From Pelobates cultripes (lineage: Eukaryota > Chordata > Amphibia > Anura > Pelobatidae): a DNA stretch of 64,000 bases. Of the stretch, positions 30,810 through 43,124 are shown one piece after another. Every line of letters starts with the position of its first letter. Positions within the stretch are counted from its first letter, which is position 1. The stretch is from positions 363,705,424-363,769,423 of the forward strand of contig OW240912.1 in the NCBI GenBank assembly GCA_933207985.1, read 5' to 3'. A program made the translations under genes and the position numbers. The notes beneath the pieces are model-generated. The model was given only the letters and a program-made list of their open reading frames with translations. It ran no database searches and had not been told where the DNA came from.

Positions 30810-33198
30810 GTCCCTCTAATTTAAGACTATGTCCTCGTGTTGTGGTAGTTTTTCTTCTTTTAAATATGGTCTCCTTTACTGTGTTGATTCCCTTTATGTA
30901 TTTAAATGTTTCTATCATATCCCCCCTGTCTCGTCTTTCCTCCAAGCTATACATGTTAAGATCCTTTAACCTTTCCTGGTAAGTTTTATCCCGCAATCCA
31001 TGAACCAGTTTTGTAGCCCTTCTCTGAACCCTCTCTAAGGTATCAATATCCTTCTGAAGATACGGTCTTCAGTACTGTGTACAATACTCCAAGTGAGGTC
31101 TCACCAGTGTTCTGTACAATGGCATGAGCACTTCCCTCTTTCTACTGCTAATGCCTCTCCCTATACAACCAAGCATTCTGCTAGCATTTCCTGCTGCTCT
31201 ATTACATTGTCTGCCTACCTTTAAGTCATCAGAAATAATCACCCCTGGATCCCTTTCCTCATATGTTGAGGTTAGGACTATCAAATATTCTGTACTCTGC
31301 CCTTGGGTTTTTACGTCCAAGATGCATTATCTTGCACTTATCCACATTAAATGTCAGTTGCCACAATTCTGACCATTTTTCTAGTTCACCTAAATCATTT
31401 GTCATTTGGCTTATCCCTCCTGGAACATCAACCCTGTTACATATCATCAGCAAAAAGACATACCTTACCATCAAGACCTTCTGCAATATCACTAATAAAA
31501 ATATTAAAGAGAATGGGTCCAAGTACAGATCCCTGAGGTACCCCACTGGTGACAAGTCCAAGCTTTGAATATATTCCATTAACTACAACCCTCTGTTGCT
31601 TGTCACTCAGCCACTGCCTTACCCATTCAACAATATTGGAATCCAGACTTAAAGATTGCAGTTTATTGATAAGCCTTCTATGTGCAACAGTGTCAAAAGC
31701 CTTACTGAAATCTAGGTAAGCAATGTCTACTGCACCACCTGATCTATAATTTTAGTTACCCAATCAAAAAAATCAATAAGATTAGTTTGGCATGATCTCC
31801 CTGAAGTAAACCCATGTTGTCTCTGATCTTGAAATCCATGTGTTTTTAGATGTTCATCAATCCTATCCTTTAACATGGTTTCCATCACTTTCCCCACTAC
31901 TGAAGTAGGCTTACTGGCCTATAGTTGCCCGACTCCTCCCTATTACCTTTCTTGTAAATGGGCACAACATTCGCTAACTTCCAATCTTCTGGGACTACTC
32001 CTGTTAACAATGATTGGTTAAATAAATCTGTTAATGGTGTTGCTAGTACACCACTAAGCTCTTTTAATAGCTTTGGGTGTATTCCATCAGATCCCATTGA
32101 CTTATTTGTCTTTACTTTTGACAGTTGAAATAGAACCTCTTCCTCTGTAAACTCACGTGTAATAAATGACTCATTTATCCTTTTTCTTAACTGAGGTCCC
32201 TTTCCTTAATTTTCATCTGTAGATACAGAACACAAATATTCATTGAGGCAGTCAGCTAGACCTTTATCCTCTTCTACATACCTTCCTTCTTTTGTTTTTA
32301 ATCTAACTAATCCTTGTTTTACTTTTCTTTTCTCATTTATGTATCTAAAAAAAGTTTTGTCCCCCTTTTTTACTGACTGTGCAATTTTCTCTTCTGTGTG
32401 TGATATGGAAGCTCTTATAACTTGCTTAGCCTATTTCTGCCTAATCATATAGATCATTTTGTCTTCCTCACTCTGGGTTTTTTTATAATTACTAAATGCT
32501 AACTTTTTGTTTTTAACTATTTTGGTCACATCTGCGGAGTACCACAGTGGTTTCTTGAATTTTTTGCTTTTACTGAGCCTAATGAAATTTTCTGTTGCCT
32601 TCAATAATGCAACTTTTAAATAATCCCATTTCTCTTGGACTCCATTTAAATTGCTCCAGTCTGATAATGACTCATCTACACATATTCTAATTTTAGAAAA
32701 GTCTTTTTCTAAAGTATAAAACTTTTGTTTTTGTGTGGTGTGACTCAGTCACTGTTCTTATATTAATCCACACTGACTGATGATCACTGGATCCTAAACT
32801 TTCACCTACAGTAATATCTGATACCAAATCTCCATTTGTTAACACTAAATATAGTATGGCCTCTTTACGAGTTGGCTCCTCAACAACTTGTTTTAGAGAC
32901 AATCCCAGTAGGGAGTTTAGAATATGTGTGCTCCTGGCGCAAGCAGCTATTTTTGTTTTCCAATTCACATCAGGAAGATTAAAGTCACCCATGATGATAA
33001 CTTCCCCTTCATTGTCATTTTAGCTATTTCCTCAACTAGTAGATTATCTAACTCTTCAATTTGTCCTGGGGGCCTATAAATCACACCTACACGAGTTACT
33101 GTGTGATTACCAAATTCTAACATAACCCAAATGGACTCTATGTTCGCCTCACTAACTTTTATTAGGCTAGATTTTATGCTATCCTTCACATATAGGGC
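30810..33198 (-). pseudogene. CR1 ORF2: APE endonuclease and reverse transcriptase, degenerate
   Basis: From the 5' side: endonuclease blocks GVIYRPPGQ, MGDFNLPDVNW and GSSDHQ (33189-32700), a linker, then RT blocks KSMGSDGIHPKLLKEL, DWKLANVVPIYKKGN, QHGFTSGR-like and a decayed FADD region near 31450. These parts lie in several frames with stops. It shows the full domain plan of CR1 ORF2 (APE plus RT), which primes at nicked DNA. It is not functional. Confidence 0.82.
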
Positions 33199-33714
33199 TG
33201 TTGTGGAAATAAGGTCTACACATATTTCCTAGTTAGTGAAAAATGTCTATTTACTCATTTCACGATATATATATATATAGCTAAGCACACACGTTATAAT
33301 TAAGATGGCTGCTAGAAGCTTCTTGCTCCTTTTCCTCCCCCCCCTTTTCCCTTTCTCCTTCCTAACATCGACTAACTACCTCGTGCACCAAGATGGCGCC
33401 GGGAAACCGTGGGAGACCCTCATGGCCCCGATGACATCACCTACAGTAGGCAGAGCATTGAAGCAACCACTTAACACCTAACCAATTATTGATGTATTAT
33501 TCCATGTTATCTCTGACAATGCTTATGATGTAATTTTGCTTTAAAAGGGACTTGCCGTCCCCTCTGAATAAACATTCCTCAAGTTATTCAACAACCTGGA
33601 ACCTGTGTCTGATGTGAATTACTTCAGGGAGCGTGCACGCATTGTTTCATTGATTTGGCCAGGGGCAGATACACAAAGAAATAATCAATACTTTTAATTG
33701 ATTTTTCCATTTCA
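33199..33714 (+). repeat. ERV 5' LTR (516 bp)
   Basis: TGTTGTGG...TTTCA. It contains TTTAAAAGGG (about 33540) and AATAAA (about 33566), giving a short R region, and a (TA) run near 33268. It replaces the 5' part of the neighbouring CR1. Confidence 0.9.
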
Positions 33715-33716
33715 AT

Positions 33717-33734
33717 TGGCGCCCAAAGTGGGGC
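33717..33734 (+). promoter_or_regulatory. ERV primer-binding site, tRNA-Lys-like
   Basis: TGGCGCCCAAAGTGGGGC, two bases after the LTR. It differs at one position from the classical Lys-1,2 primer site. A possible splice donor (ACAGGTAATT) lies at about 33893. Confidence 0.75.
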
Positions 33735-34016
33735 CACCGGAGGGCCGGAACCAACGGACCGGAGCGGACCTCCGGAAAGTGGGACAAGCGGAGCCTGATC
33801 ACCTCCATAATACAGCCGTTGCCTGTGTTATTCTCCTGTTTTGTGTCGGTCTGTCTCCGAGTCCACTTCCGGCTTCCAGAAGGCTACTAGAGACAGGTAA
33901 TTAACTCATCCGGTGTGCCTTTTAAGGTGAACCTGTCGATTGTCTATCTGCCTCCTGTATTTGTTTGAATGTGTGTGTCGGCCGGAGTGTGTGTTTTCCC
34001 CCTTTTTAAAAGACGA

Positions 34017-34367
34017 TAGCTTGACTGCCTAGCGGGCAGGGAACGCATTACAGCCGGTGGGGCTGGGATTTTAAGTTAGCTTGACTGCCTAGCGGGCAGG
34101 GAACGCATTACAGCCGGTGGGGCTGGGATTTTACAGCCGGTGGGGCTGGGATTTTACAGCCGGTGGGGCTGGGATTTTACAGCCGGTGGGGCTGGGATTT
34201 TAAGTTAGCTTGACTGCCTAGCGGGCAGGGGACGCATTACAGCCGGTGGGGCTGGGATTTTACAGCCGGTGGGGCTGGGATTTTACAGCCGGTGGGGCTG
34301 GGATTTTAAGTTAGCTTGACTGCCTAGCGGGCAGGGGACGCATTACAGCCGGTGGGGCTGGGATTTT
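34017..34367 (+). repeat. Tandem repeats in the ERV leader
   Basis: Four copies of a unit starting 'agcttgactgcctagcgggc', containing 1, 4, 3 and 1 copies of a 23-bp repeat, CAGCCGGTGGGGCTGGGATT plus a T-rich tail (nine in all). Each 23-mer can form a CAGCC/GGCTG hairpin. It lies between the primer site and gag. Confidence 0.92.
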
Positions 34368-34906
34368 GTTTGTTTATTACTGTGCTCTCATTAATACTTG
34401 TGTTATACTGGGACCAGCCTGGTGGGTGAAGGCTGAGGATTGCTATACTTCGTTTATTCAGCACTGGTGTCATTAACATGTACATGGCCATTTTACTCTC
34501 TGTCATTCTGTGGTTCTTGTTTAATTGTTGTTACAGCGTGGGTACCCTCGGTGTGTGCGTGTGTATTGTGTGGTTAGTTCTGGACTCCGGAGTCTATGCT
34601 CATTTATATGTTTGTGATTTTTGCAAATGTCTTCTCATTAGCGCAGCCACGTTCATCTTTTCTTTTGTGCTTTATCTCTCCTGTGCCTGTTGCCCAGAGC
34701 TGTGTTAGTCACCCACGCTCATTCGCTCCCGTCCGTGACCACCACCCCGGGTGGGCGGATCTCCGTGACTAGTCTACGTTTGGGGAAGACAAACGGGGCT
34801 CAAGTTCTCGTGGCAGTCGAGCACTGTAGACACTCCTTCTCCCCTCCTTTCTTATACCTCCTCTATCCATCTGTCTTTAACGAGTGGCACGCTTTGTTTG
34901 GTCAAG

Positions 34907-36976
34907 ATGGGGCAGGAACATGCTAGACCTGCTAAAGGTTTATTGGCTTGTGATATTGTGAAAGAAAGGGCAGGAGAAGATGCTATGATGAAACTTAAAA
35001 AGATTGCTAAGGTGTGTGGCTTTCAGATGTTACCCAGTGGGAGATTGCAACCGGAGTTTTGGAGAAAGCTACTCATAGATAAGGAAGGTTTATTGTTGGA
35101 TAACGGACTGACAAAGGTTGCAGAGGCTTGGTATCGTGTAGCCAGAGGTTTGAAACGGGAAGGATGGGTCGAGGAAGAATTGGAATTTGAAGGGCAAATT
35201 GTGCATGTTTACCATAGGAGTGTTCACAATGATGATGTTGTTTCCATTGTTCCACGGCCACCACCCTATGATGGCGCCCAGAGCGCAACCATAAATTCCC
35301 GCCCTGCTTCTCCCGTCACAGCTCAGACCCCACCCCCCGGGGGTGTGCCTACAGCCCCCACTCCCCTATGTCCTGTACTCGGTGTAGACGGAGCTTACTA
35401 TTTCCCAGTGCCACATCACTCGTTCCCACCCACTCCCATGCCCCAACCCTCCTGTGACCAGACCCCCTCTTTCAACCATCATCCCGCCATGTCCATCGGA
35501 GCCCCCCCACCTCCATGCCCTCCGTTACCTTTCCCAGCGCCAGTCCTCACCCCGAGCACTGCCCCGACTATTCCCACCTCGACCATGGAAGTTCCATCCC
35601 CCTCCTCCTCTCAGTCCCTCTCCACTTTGAGTACCCCTTCCCTAGTAGTCCCCGCTCCTTCTCCCTCTCCGTCCATCCTACGTCCTACACCCCCCGCTCC
35701 TACCTACCCAACCGACCCTGTCTCCCCGGACCCCTGTCCCCAGGTCGACTCTCCCTCTCCGGTATCCTCAGGAAACCCCGTGACCCCTACCCCTGCACCT
35801 CCATTGTCCCCCACTCCTTCTCATCCCCTCTCCTCCTCCTCCTCATCTTCCAAAGATCCCCCGTCCCTACTCTCCGCCCTCATGAATCTTGTTCAGCCCG
35901 TTAGTCCCGGTTCCTTTACCTCCGGCCCCCTATCCACAGATACCCCTCCCATCCTCAAGGATCCTCTCACTCCTCCTCCAGCGTTACCTCCTCCTGGAGC
36001 CCCAGCCCCCTCTGCCTTGTTGCCTCCTACTCCCGCGGCCGATTTGCCGTCCCTGATCTCCGCCCTCACCGCCCTAACCCAACCCATTGCCGTCACCCCT
36101 CCTACTCCTCCTCCAGCGTTACCTCCTCCTGAAGCCCCAGCCCCCTCTGCCTTGTTGCCTCCTACTCCCGCGGCCGATTTGCCGTCCCTGATCTCCGCCC
36201 TCACCACCCTAACCCAACCTCCCGTCGCCATTCCCCCGGCCTCTTTTCCCTTGCTACCACCCCCAGACATCCCTGCCCCCCCGACCTTGACACAGGCCCT
36301 TGGTCCCGTCCCTCCGACCCTTTCCCCCGTGACCCCTGACACACACATGACCAATGACCTGTCCGGCTCAATATCCGCCCTCTTCACTGCTGTTACTTCC
36401 CTAGTTACTTCCGCGATCCCCGTACCGCCTCCCATTGACGTACCTCTTCTTCCTCCTCCTCCTCCCCCCGAACCTCCGACCCCACCCTTGTCTCCTGCCG
36501 AAGTCCCCGAGCCCTCCGATCCAATCTCCGCCCTTGCACATGTCCTAAATACACACCTTTCACGCCCAACCCACCCGGCCCCTGTGACAGCCCCTTCCAC
36601 GGCTTTGGTCCCTCGTGTCCCTTCCGCCAGTCCAAGTTATCCAATCATGGTGGTTGGATCCGAGGTGTCTGGGACATCTGACCAGCCCTATGCAATGGGT
36701 GCCTCCCCCCAGGCCTCGGGTTTCCACCCAGTTACCTTACCTACCACAGCCCTCCCTGTTGTCCCCGCTACAGCTACCCCTGAGGCTACCCTCCGCCGTG
36801 GCCCAGTGTTGCCCGAAGAGGTTGTTGTGGTTGACCAGAATTCACCCCAGGTGGGGGTGAATAGGCTCCCCCAACAGCACACTATCCCTCAAGGTTACAT
36901 CCCGATCAACCATGGTGCGGATGGAGCACCGCCTATGTATGTTACCTTTAACCCTTCCCAGCTGCTACCCTTGTGA
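34907..36976 (+). pseudogene. ERV Gag N-terminal part (MA and proline-rich region)
   Basis: ATG at 34907 in a good context (CAAGATGG) gives MGQEH, an N-myristoylation start as in gammaretroviral matrix. Residues 1-110 form a compact charged matrix-like domain, followed by a PPPY late-domain motif (RPPPYDGA), then about 450 residues very rich in Pro, Ser and Thr with a 135-bp (45-residue) direct duplication near 35981 and 36116. A TGA at 36974-36976 ends this frame and capsid continues in another frame, so an indel is likely here. Gag would assemble particles at the plasma membrane; this copy cannot do so as a single product. Confidence 0.82.
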
Positions 36977-37652
36977 CCTCACTCCCTGATCCTGAAAAAC
37001 ACCCTATGCCCTTTTTCCGCCGGATGGCTCAGATCCGTAAAACATACTCCGCTGCTTGGCGGGATCTTATTAGTCTATGTGAAATCAAAGCCGGTGATGC
37101 ATACTGGCCAATCATGGAACGGAGCTTTAATGACGCTCCACTTACTTCTGATACTGACTTTCGTTCTGGTGAAATCTTTTGTGAACAGCTTCGAGCTTGG
37201 GCACAGGATAAACTAGCAGATCAGGCTACTTGCATTAATGACATTATACAGGACAAACTTGAGACAGTTGAGAAGTATCACTCTAGGTTGACTCAGACTT
37301 TCTCAGACTTAGGGTTTAGTACTTACAACAAAGCACACACCCAGATGCTATCTGCAGCCTTTGTGGCAGGGCTTAGAGAACACATCCGTAAGGGGTTAAT
37401 CTTAGCTCGGCCTGAGTATAGAATTATTCCACTGGACACTCTTTTGCTGGTTGCCAAGGGCTTAGAATCTGTTTTGCTACCTACACAACGTAGACCCAGT
37501 CCTCTGATGTATGCTACCTCCACCCCATTCGCTGGTCCAAGCCAGGGTCCTCAGATGCTTCCCCAACAGTACACCCAGCCCCCCCAGACACTGCCTGCAC
37601 CAATTCCTTTCTCCCGTGACCGGTCTGTCACGACAATCCGGACCTGCTTTAA
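36973..37652 (+). pseudogene. ERV Gag capsid and start of zinc knuckle
   Basis: Open frame beginning at GTG 36973 (TSLPDPEKHPMPFFRRMAQI). It carries a capsid-like helical sequence and a conserved QDKLETVEKYHSRLTQTF block, then a basic linker, and reaches the first Cys of the CCHC knuckle (RTCFN). The transposon at 37653 breaks the knuckle; the rest lies at 39776. Confidence 0.8.
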
Positions 37653-39771
37653 CCCCTTAGGACCGAGGACGGTTCAGGACCGTCATCGGCATTTTTGCGT
37701 TGCCGACCGATGACGGTCCTGAACCGTCCAAACGGTCTGGGGCTACTTACCTGATCGCCGTCGTTCCCCCGGCGGCGATCAGCGTGGCTCCGGTTGTGGG
37801 GAGACTGCCTGCAGCCCAGACAGTCTCCCCACGGCAGATTAGGACCCCTGTGGCCATGTGATCGCTTAACACAGCGATCACATGGTCACAATAGGTGTCC
37901 ATGTGTCTGCCTGCAGGGGGACTGTCTGTGCTGACAGGCAGTCTCCCTGCAACTGTAAAATCAGAAAAAAAATTAAAGTTAATGGTAATAAAAAAAATAA
38001 TAATAATTATATATGTATAAATATGATATATAGACATATATTATATCTATATAATATATGTCTATATATCATATATATAATACCATACTAAGTGTATTTT
38101 TATATTAATATGTACTTATATTAAAATAAAAATACACTTATAATTAAATTACACACGTATATATATAATATATATAATAACTATATATATTGTATATATA
38201 TATTATTATAAAATATAAATAATAAGTAATTTAAAATTAAATAATTTTTAAAATAATAATAAAAAATTTAAAAAAATTATATAGCTATATGAAATTTTAT
38301 TCTAACTGTATTTTTAAAATTAATATATATATATTTATATCAAAATACACTTAGAATGAATTTGTATATATATCTATGTATATAAAAATAAATAAAAATA
38401 ATAAGAAATATACATACGTCCATATACAAAATTACATAAATAATTATATAAATATACACGTAGACTTCAAATATATAAATATGCATATATATTTAAATTC
38501 TACGTGCGTATTTATGTAATATTTTTACATAATTCAGTAATTTTATTGATTGCAATTTGAGGGACCTGCCTGCCAACCCAGGCCGAAATTCCAGAGAATT
38601 TAATTTGCTAGCACTGTATTTTACCCTGTAACGTTCTACGACACCCTAAAACCTGTACATGGGGGGTACTGTTTTACTCGGGAGACTTCGCTGAACACAA
38701 ATATTAGTGATTCAAAACAGTAAAACATATCACAGCGATGATATTGTCAGTGAAAGTTACTTTTTTTGCATTTTTCACACACAAACAGCACTTTTACTGA
38801 TGATATAATTGTTGTGATACGTTTTCCAGTTTTTAAACACTAATATTTGTGTTCAGCGATGTCTCCCGAGTAAAACAGTACCCCCCATGTACAGGTTTTA
38901 TAGCATTTTTGAAAGTTACAAGGTCAAATATATGGGTCAAATATTTTTACATTGAAAATGGCCAGGTTGGTTACGTTGCCTTTGAGAGCGTATGGTAGCC
39001 CAGGAATGAGAATTACCCCCATGATGGCATACCATTTGCAAAAGAAGACAACCCAAGGTATTGCAAATGGGGTATGTCCAGTCTTTTTTAGTAACCACTT
39101 GGTCACAAACACTGGCCAAAATTAGCGTTCAATTTAGTTTTTTTACTTTTTCACACACAAACAAATATGAATGCTTACTTTGGCCAGTGTTTTCGACTAA
39201 GTGGCTACTAAAAAAGACTGGACATACCCCATATTGAATACCCTGGGTTGTCTACTTTAAAAAAAATATGTACATGTGGGGTGTTATTCAGAGATTTATG
39301 ACAGATAATAGTGTTACAATGTCACTATTGATAAATTTTAAAAATGTATGTTTTGAAACCGCAATATCCTACTTGTACCTATAGCCCTATAACATGCAAA
39401 AAAAAGCAAAAAAGCACGTAAACACTAGGTATTTTTAAACTCAGGACAAAATTTTGAATCTATTTAGCAGTTTTTTTCATTCGCTTTTGTAGATGAGTAA
39501 AAGATTTTTCAAGTAAAAGTCAAAAAACATGTATTTTTTTCAATTTTTCATCAGATTTTTTGTATTTTTTTTAAATTAAAATACATGAGATTATATAAAT
39601 AATGGTATGTAAAGAAAGCCCTTTTGTCCTGAAAAAAACAATATATAATTTGTATGGGAACAGTAAATGAGAAAGCGGAAAATTACAGCCAAACACAAAC
39701 ACCAGAAAAGTGTAAAAATATTCCTGGTCGCAAATGTACAACATCGCAAAAACAGTCCAGTCCTTAAGGGG
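37653..39771. mobile_element. 2.1-kb TTAA transposon inserted in ERV gag (non-autonomous)
   Basis: Ends CCCCTTAGGACCG and CAGTCCTTAAGGGG are inverted, and TTAA flanks both sides (37649-37652 and 39772-39775). Removing the insert with one TTAA restores the reading of the knuckle, which identifies the empty site. It has no transposase: GC-rich hairpin ends, an AT-rich core (37960-38540) and internal inverted repeats (38646-38710 against 38836-38900; 39066-39085 against 39210-39232). The superfamily could be piggyBac or Kolobok, both of which use TTAA. Confidence 0.88.
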
Positions 39772-39775
39772 TTAA

Positions 39776-40172
39776 TTGTAATCAGCCAGGTCACTTTAGA
39801 AGAGATTGCCCACACCCTAGAGTGTTCCGCCAGCAGACTCCCCGGTACCAAAATCCACATGTCACCAGTTACAGTTTCCCCTCCACCGGTTATCTCCCTG
39901 CCCTACCCCATCCACAGTTGCCTCAGTTACCTCCTCCACCTCCTCCCCCTCCGCCTCCTGAGTATTCCCAAGCCCGGCTCCCCGCAGCAGAAGCCCGTGC
40001 ATACACCTCGCCCTCCGCTGAAGGGTATGATACTGATGACTTCCAAGACAACCAACCTCATCCCCGCCATGCCCTCCGTCCATCCCGCCCACCCATGCAT
40101 ACTGCTAACCCTCCCTCCACCTCCCGCCGGTACCAGGGACCAGATCAAGCCCACCTAGATTTATTACAATAG
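39776..40172 (+). pseudogene. ERV Gag nucleocapsid end
   Basis: Continues the knuckle (CNQPGHFRRDCPH) and then a Pro-rich tail with a run of about a dozen prolines and a basic C-terminus, ending CAA-TAG at 40170-40172. Pol follows in the same frame after the UAG, the gamma/epsilon style of Gag-Pol expression by stop-codon readthrough. Confidence 0.82.
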
Positions 40173-43124
40173 GTAACTGGCAAGCCTGTGTCAGCAACCC
40201 CTGCCATGGCAGTGTCTGCGGGGGATGGAGGAGGACCTTTAGCTACTGTAGTTCTCCCCGTGGAGGGTCACCCAACCACCTTTTTAGTTGACACAGGTGC
40301 AGCCCGTAGTGTCCTTAGGGAACAAGACCTGCCAGACCCTTCCTTCCTATCTGACACTGATGTCTCCTGTGTTGGGGTGGATGGTACACCACGCAGTAAC
40401 CCCCTCACCAAGCTCTTACATGTAGGCTCACATATCCTGTCCCGTTTTGTTGTTTCCTCCACCTGCCCCATTAACTTCCTAGGTGCCGATGTTCTCTCTC
40501 GGCTCCAGGCTTCCATTACCTTTACTGCAGATGGACAGGTTGAGTTGACAACCCCCTTATCACAGAAGGATACTTCTGTACTCTGCTCACTCCCAATTTT
40601 GTTGAATCTAACTGACAATACAGGGAATGCACGGGTCACACACACCCCCAGTGCCCTGGATCGTATCCCCCAAGAACTTTGGTCCACCGGCCCGGATGAT
40701 ATTGGACGCTTACATGTACCCCCAGTCCTGGTCCAGCTCCTGCCTGGTGCACTCCCTCCTCGTAGACCTCAGTATCCTCTGAAGCCAGCACAAGCTGAAG
40801 CCATCACCAAACAAGTTGAGACCCTGCTTGCAAAAGGTGCCCTCACCAAGTGTACATCTCCATGCAACACCCCTCTCTTCCCTGTTAAAAAGCGAACTGT
40901 TAAGGGCCAACCCGACCAATACCGTATGGTACAGGACCTCCGTGCTGTTAACGAGGTAACCATAAAGGACACTGCTATTGTTCCAAACCCTCATACCCTT
41001 TTGTCCCAAGTGCCACCAACTTCAACAATTTTTACTGTTGTGGATCTGGCTAATGCCTTTTTCAGTGTTCCCCTTGATCCCTCCTGCCGTTTTCTCTTCG
41101 CCTTCACACATGAAGGACAACAATATACTTGGACTGTTATGCCCCAGGGAGCGCAGAACTCCCCAACACAGTTTGCTCATGCCATGTCTCTGGTTCTGGA
41201 TCCCTGGCAGAAATCTCATCTCGATGTTGTTTTACTACAATATGTTGATGACCTTCTACTCTGTGCTCCTAATTTGCTAATTGCAGAACGTGACTCAGAA
41301 GATCTCTTATGTTTCCTCGCTGCTGCCGGGTGCAAGGCCTCAAAATCAAAGCTACAATGGTGCCGGCCCTCTGTGGTCTTCTTGGGACACTGCCTTTCCC
41401 ATGGCACCAAACATCTAACCTCACAACGGGTGCAAGCTATCCTGCAACTCCCATTACCTGCAACCCATCACTCTCTTCATGCTTTCTTGGGTCTCATCAC
41501 ATACTGCAGGTCTTGGATACCTGAAGCATCCAAACTCATGCAACCTCTCTATGATGCACTTCGAAGTGAGCCCTTTCACCTCACTGAAGAAACTATTGAC
41601 TGTTTCCATACTCTGAAAAGAGCTATTGCCTCTGCTCCTGCCTTGGGCCTACCCAACTATCAACTCTCTTTCAATTTGTTTGTCTCTGAAAAATCAGGAC
41701 ATGCTTCCGGAGTCCTTACTCAGAAACATGGGTCCAGACAACGGCCCATTGGCTATTTTTCCTGTATGCTTGACCCTGTTGCAAGGGGCAGCCTCCGTGC
41801 TGTGTTTGCCGCCAGTGCTCTCCTGGACAAGACTAATGACTTTGTACTTGGCCATCACCTTACCGTGTTGGCCCCCCATGACATTACTGCTATCCTGCAA
41901 CAAGTTCAACCCAAGCACCTTTCCTCCCAACGCCACCTCCGCCTGCAAACCTCATTGCTTTTACCTGACAACATAAAACTTCAGAGATGCCTAACCCTGA
42001 ACCCGGCCACTCTTCTGCCACTTCCCAAGGGGGGAGTTGTGTACCACTGGTACAGCCTGGATATCAACCCGGAAGTTCTAACAGATCTGCAACTACCTGC
42101 ACTTGCACCTCCACATGATGAACAATCAATGGCCCTACTTCATTGCACTTTGTGGATTAGGGATGAACCAGGCCCTGATATGAATTACGAGGCAGAAGTA
42201 TTCCAACTCAAAGAAATCCAAATTACCCTGACTGACTTGTTCTGGGACCTCACAGGTACCATGCTTATCTTGGTCCACCTCCCAGAGAGTGTGACACATC
42301 TCTATCACCATTGGGAAACATCGATCCCACACATATCTCTCACCAGACCCCCCGACATCTCGTGGAAAGACCTAGGCCCGATGGCCAAAACCTGGAGTCA
42401 AATGACCCCAGAACAACTGACTTCTACGAGAATCAACAAAAAGACTATTAATTACTGTACAACTGGGTACCCCAGGTACCATACAGAAGCCTGTGAGGAT
42501 CCACTCACCACAGACTGTGACCTCGATATCCCTCATGATTGCTTTGAACAAATGAAAATGGAAACTACACATCTACCAACTGTCTATGAAGCTGCACTAC
42601 TCAACCCGGACCAAACATTATTTGTGGATGGGTCAAGATTTGCTGATGAACAAGGGCAATATCACACTGGGTATGCAGTTACCACAGAATGTCAAGTGTT
42701 ACAAGCAGCTGCCCTACAACCAACTAAGTCCGCTCAGGAAGCTGAATTGACAGCCCTAACTGTGGCTTGCAAATTGTCTGAAGGGTTGCGTGTCAACATT
42801 TACACGGATTCAAGATATGCCTTGGGAGTAGCACATGATTTTGGCTTAATTTGGAAGACCAGAGGATTTCTTACGGCCACTGGTACCCCAGTAAAGCATG
42901 GGGCAGCCATTGCAGAGCTGATGGACGCATTGGAACTTCCAGCTGAGGTGGCAGTACTGAAGGTAAAAGCCCATGGAAGACTAGACACAGAAGAAGCACG
43001 TGGCAATCACCTAGCTGATCAAGCAGCTAAAGAAGCAGCACGGCAAAGATGGGAAGTGGACAGAAGAGTGGCCACAGATACACTACCTATCTACAAACAT
43101 TGCCTACAGACCTCAGGCTTCTGA
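40173..43124 (+). pseudogene. ERV Pol: protease, reverse transcriptase, RNase H
   Basis: Starts directly after the UAG in the gag frame. Protease motif LVDTGAARSVL is near the start. RT blocks follow: QYRMVQDLRAVNE, FTVVDLANAFFSVP, VMPQGAQNSPTQF and YVDDLLL (41241). RNase H follows: LFVDGSRF, YTDSRYA and a KAHGR...NHLADQAAK end. The frame is open over 984 codons and is then lost around 43085-43110, where integrase begins in another frame, so a small indel separates RNase H from integrase. Catalytic residues of PR, RT and RNase H are present. Confidence 0.9.

Larger units (their letters stand above)
30494..33198 (-). mobile_element. CR1-type LINE, minus strand, 5' end cut by the retrovirus
   Basis: The 3' end (30494, tail TTCTATAATT-like and the conserved GGCCGAATGGTTCTTATCTG block) and coding blocks match the copy at 15690-20002. 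The 5' end stops exactly at the retroviral LTR (33199) within the endonuclease-coding region. A 72-bp MITE sits at 30728-30799. Frames are broken. Confidence 0.88.

Noticed and set aside
34478..34708. 76-codon hydrophobic Cys-rich frame in the ERV leader, in phase with gag
   Set aside because: It might recall a glyco-Gag leader, but a stop at 34706 and further in-frame stops separate it from gag, and no known motif is present.
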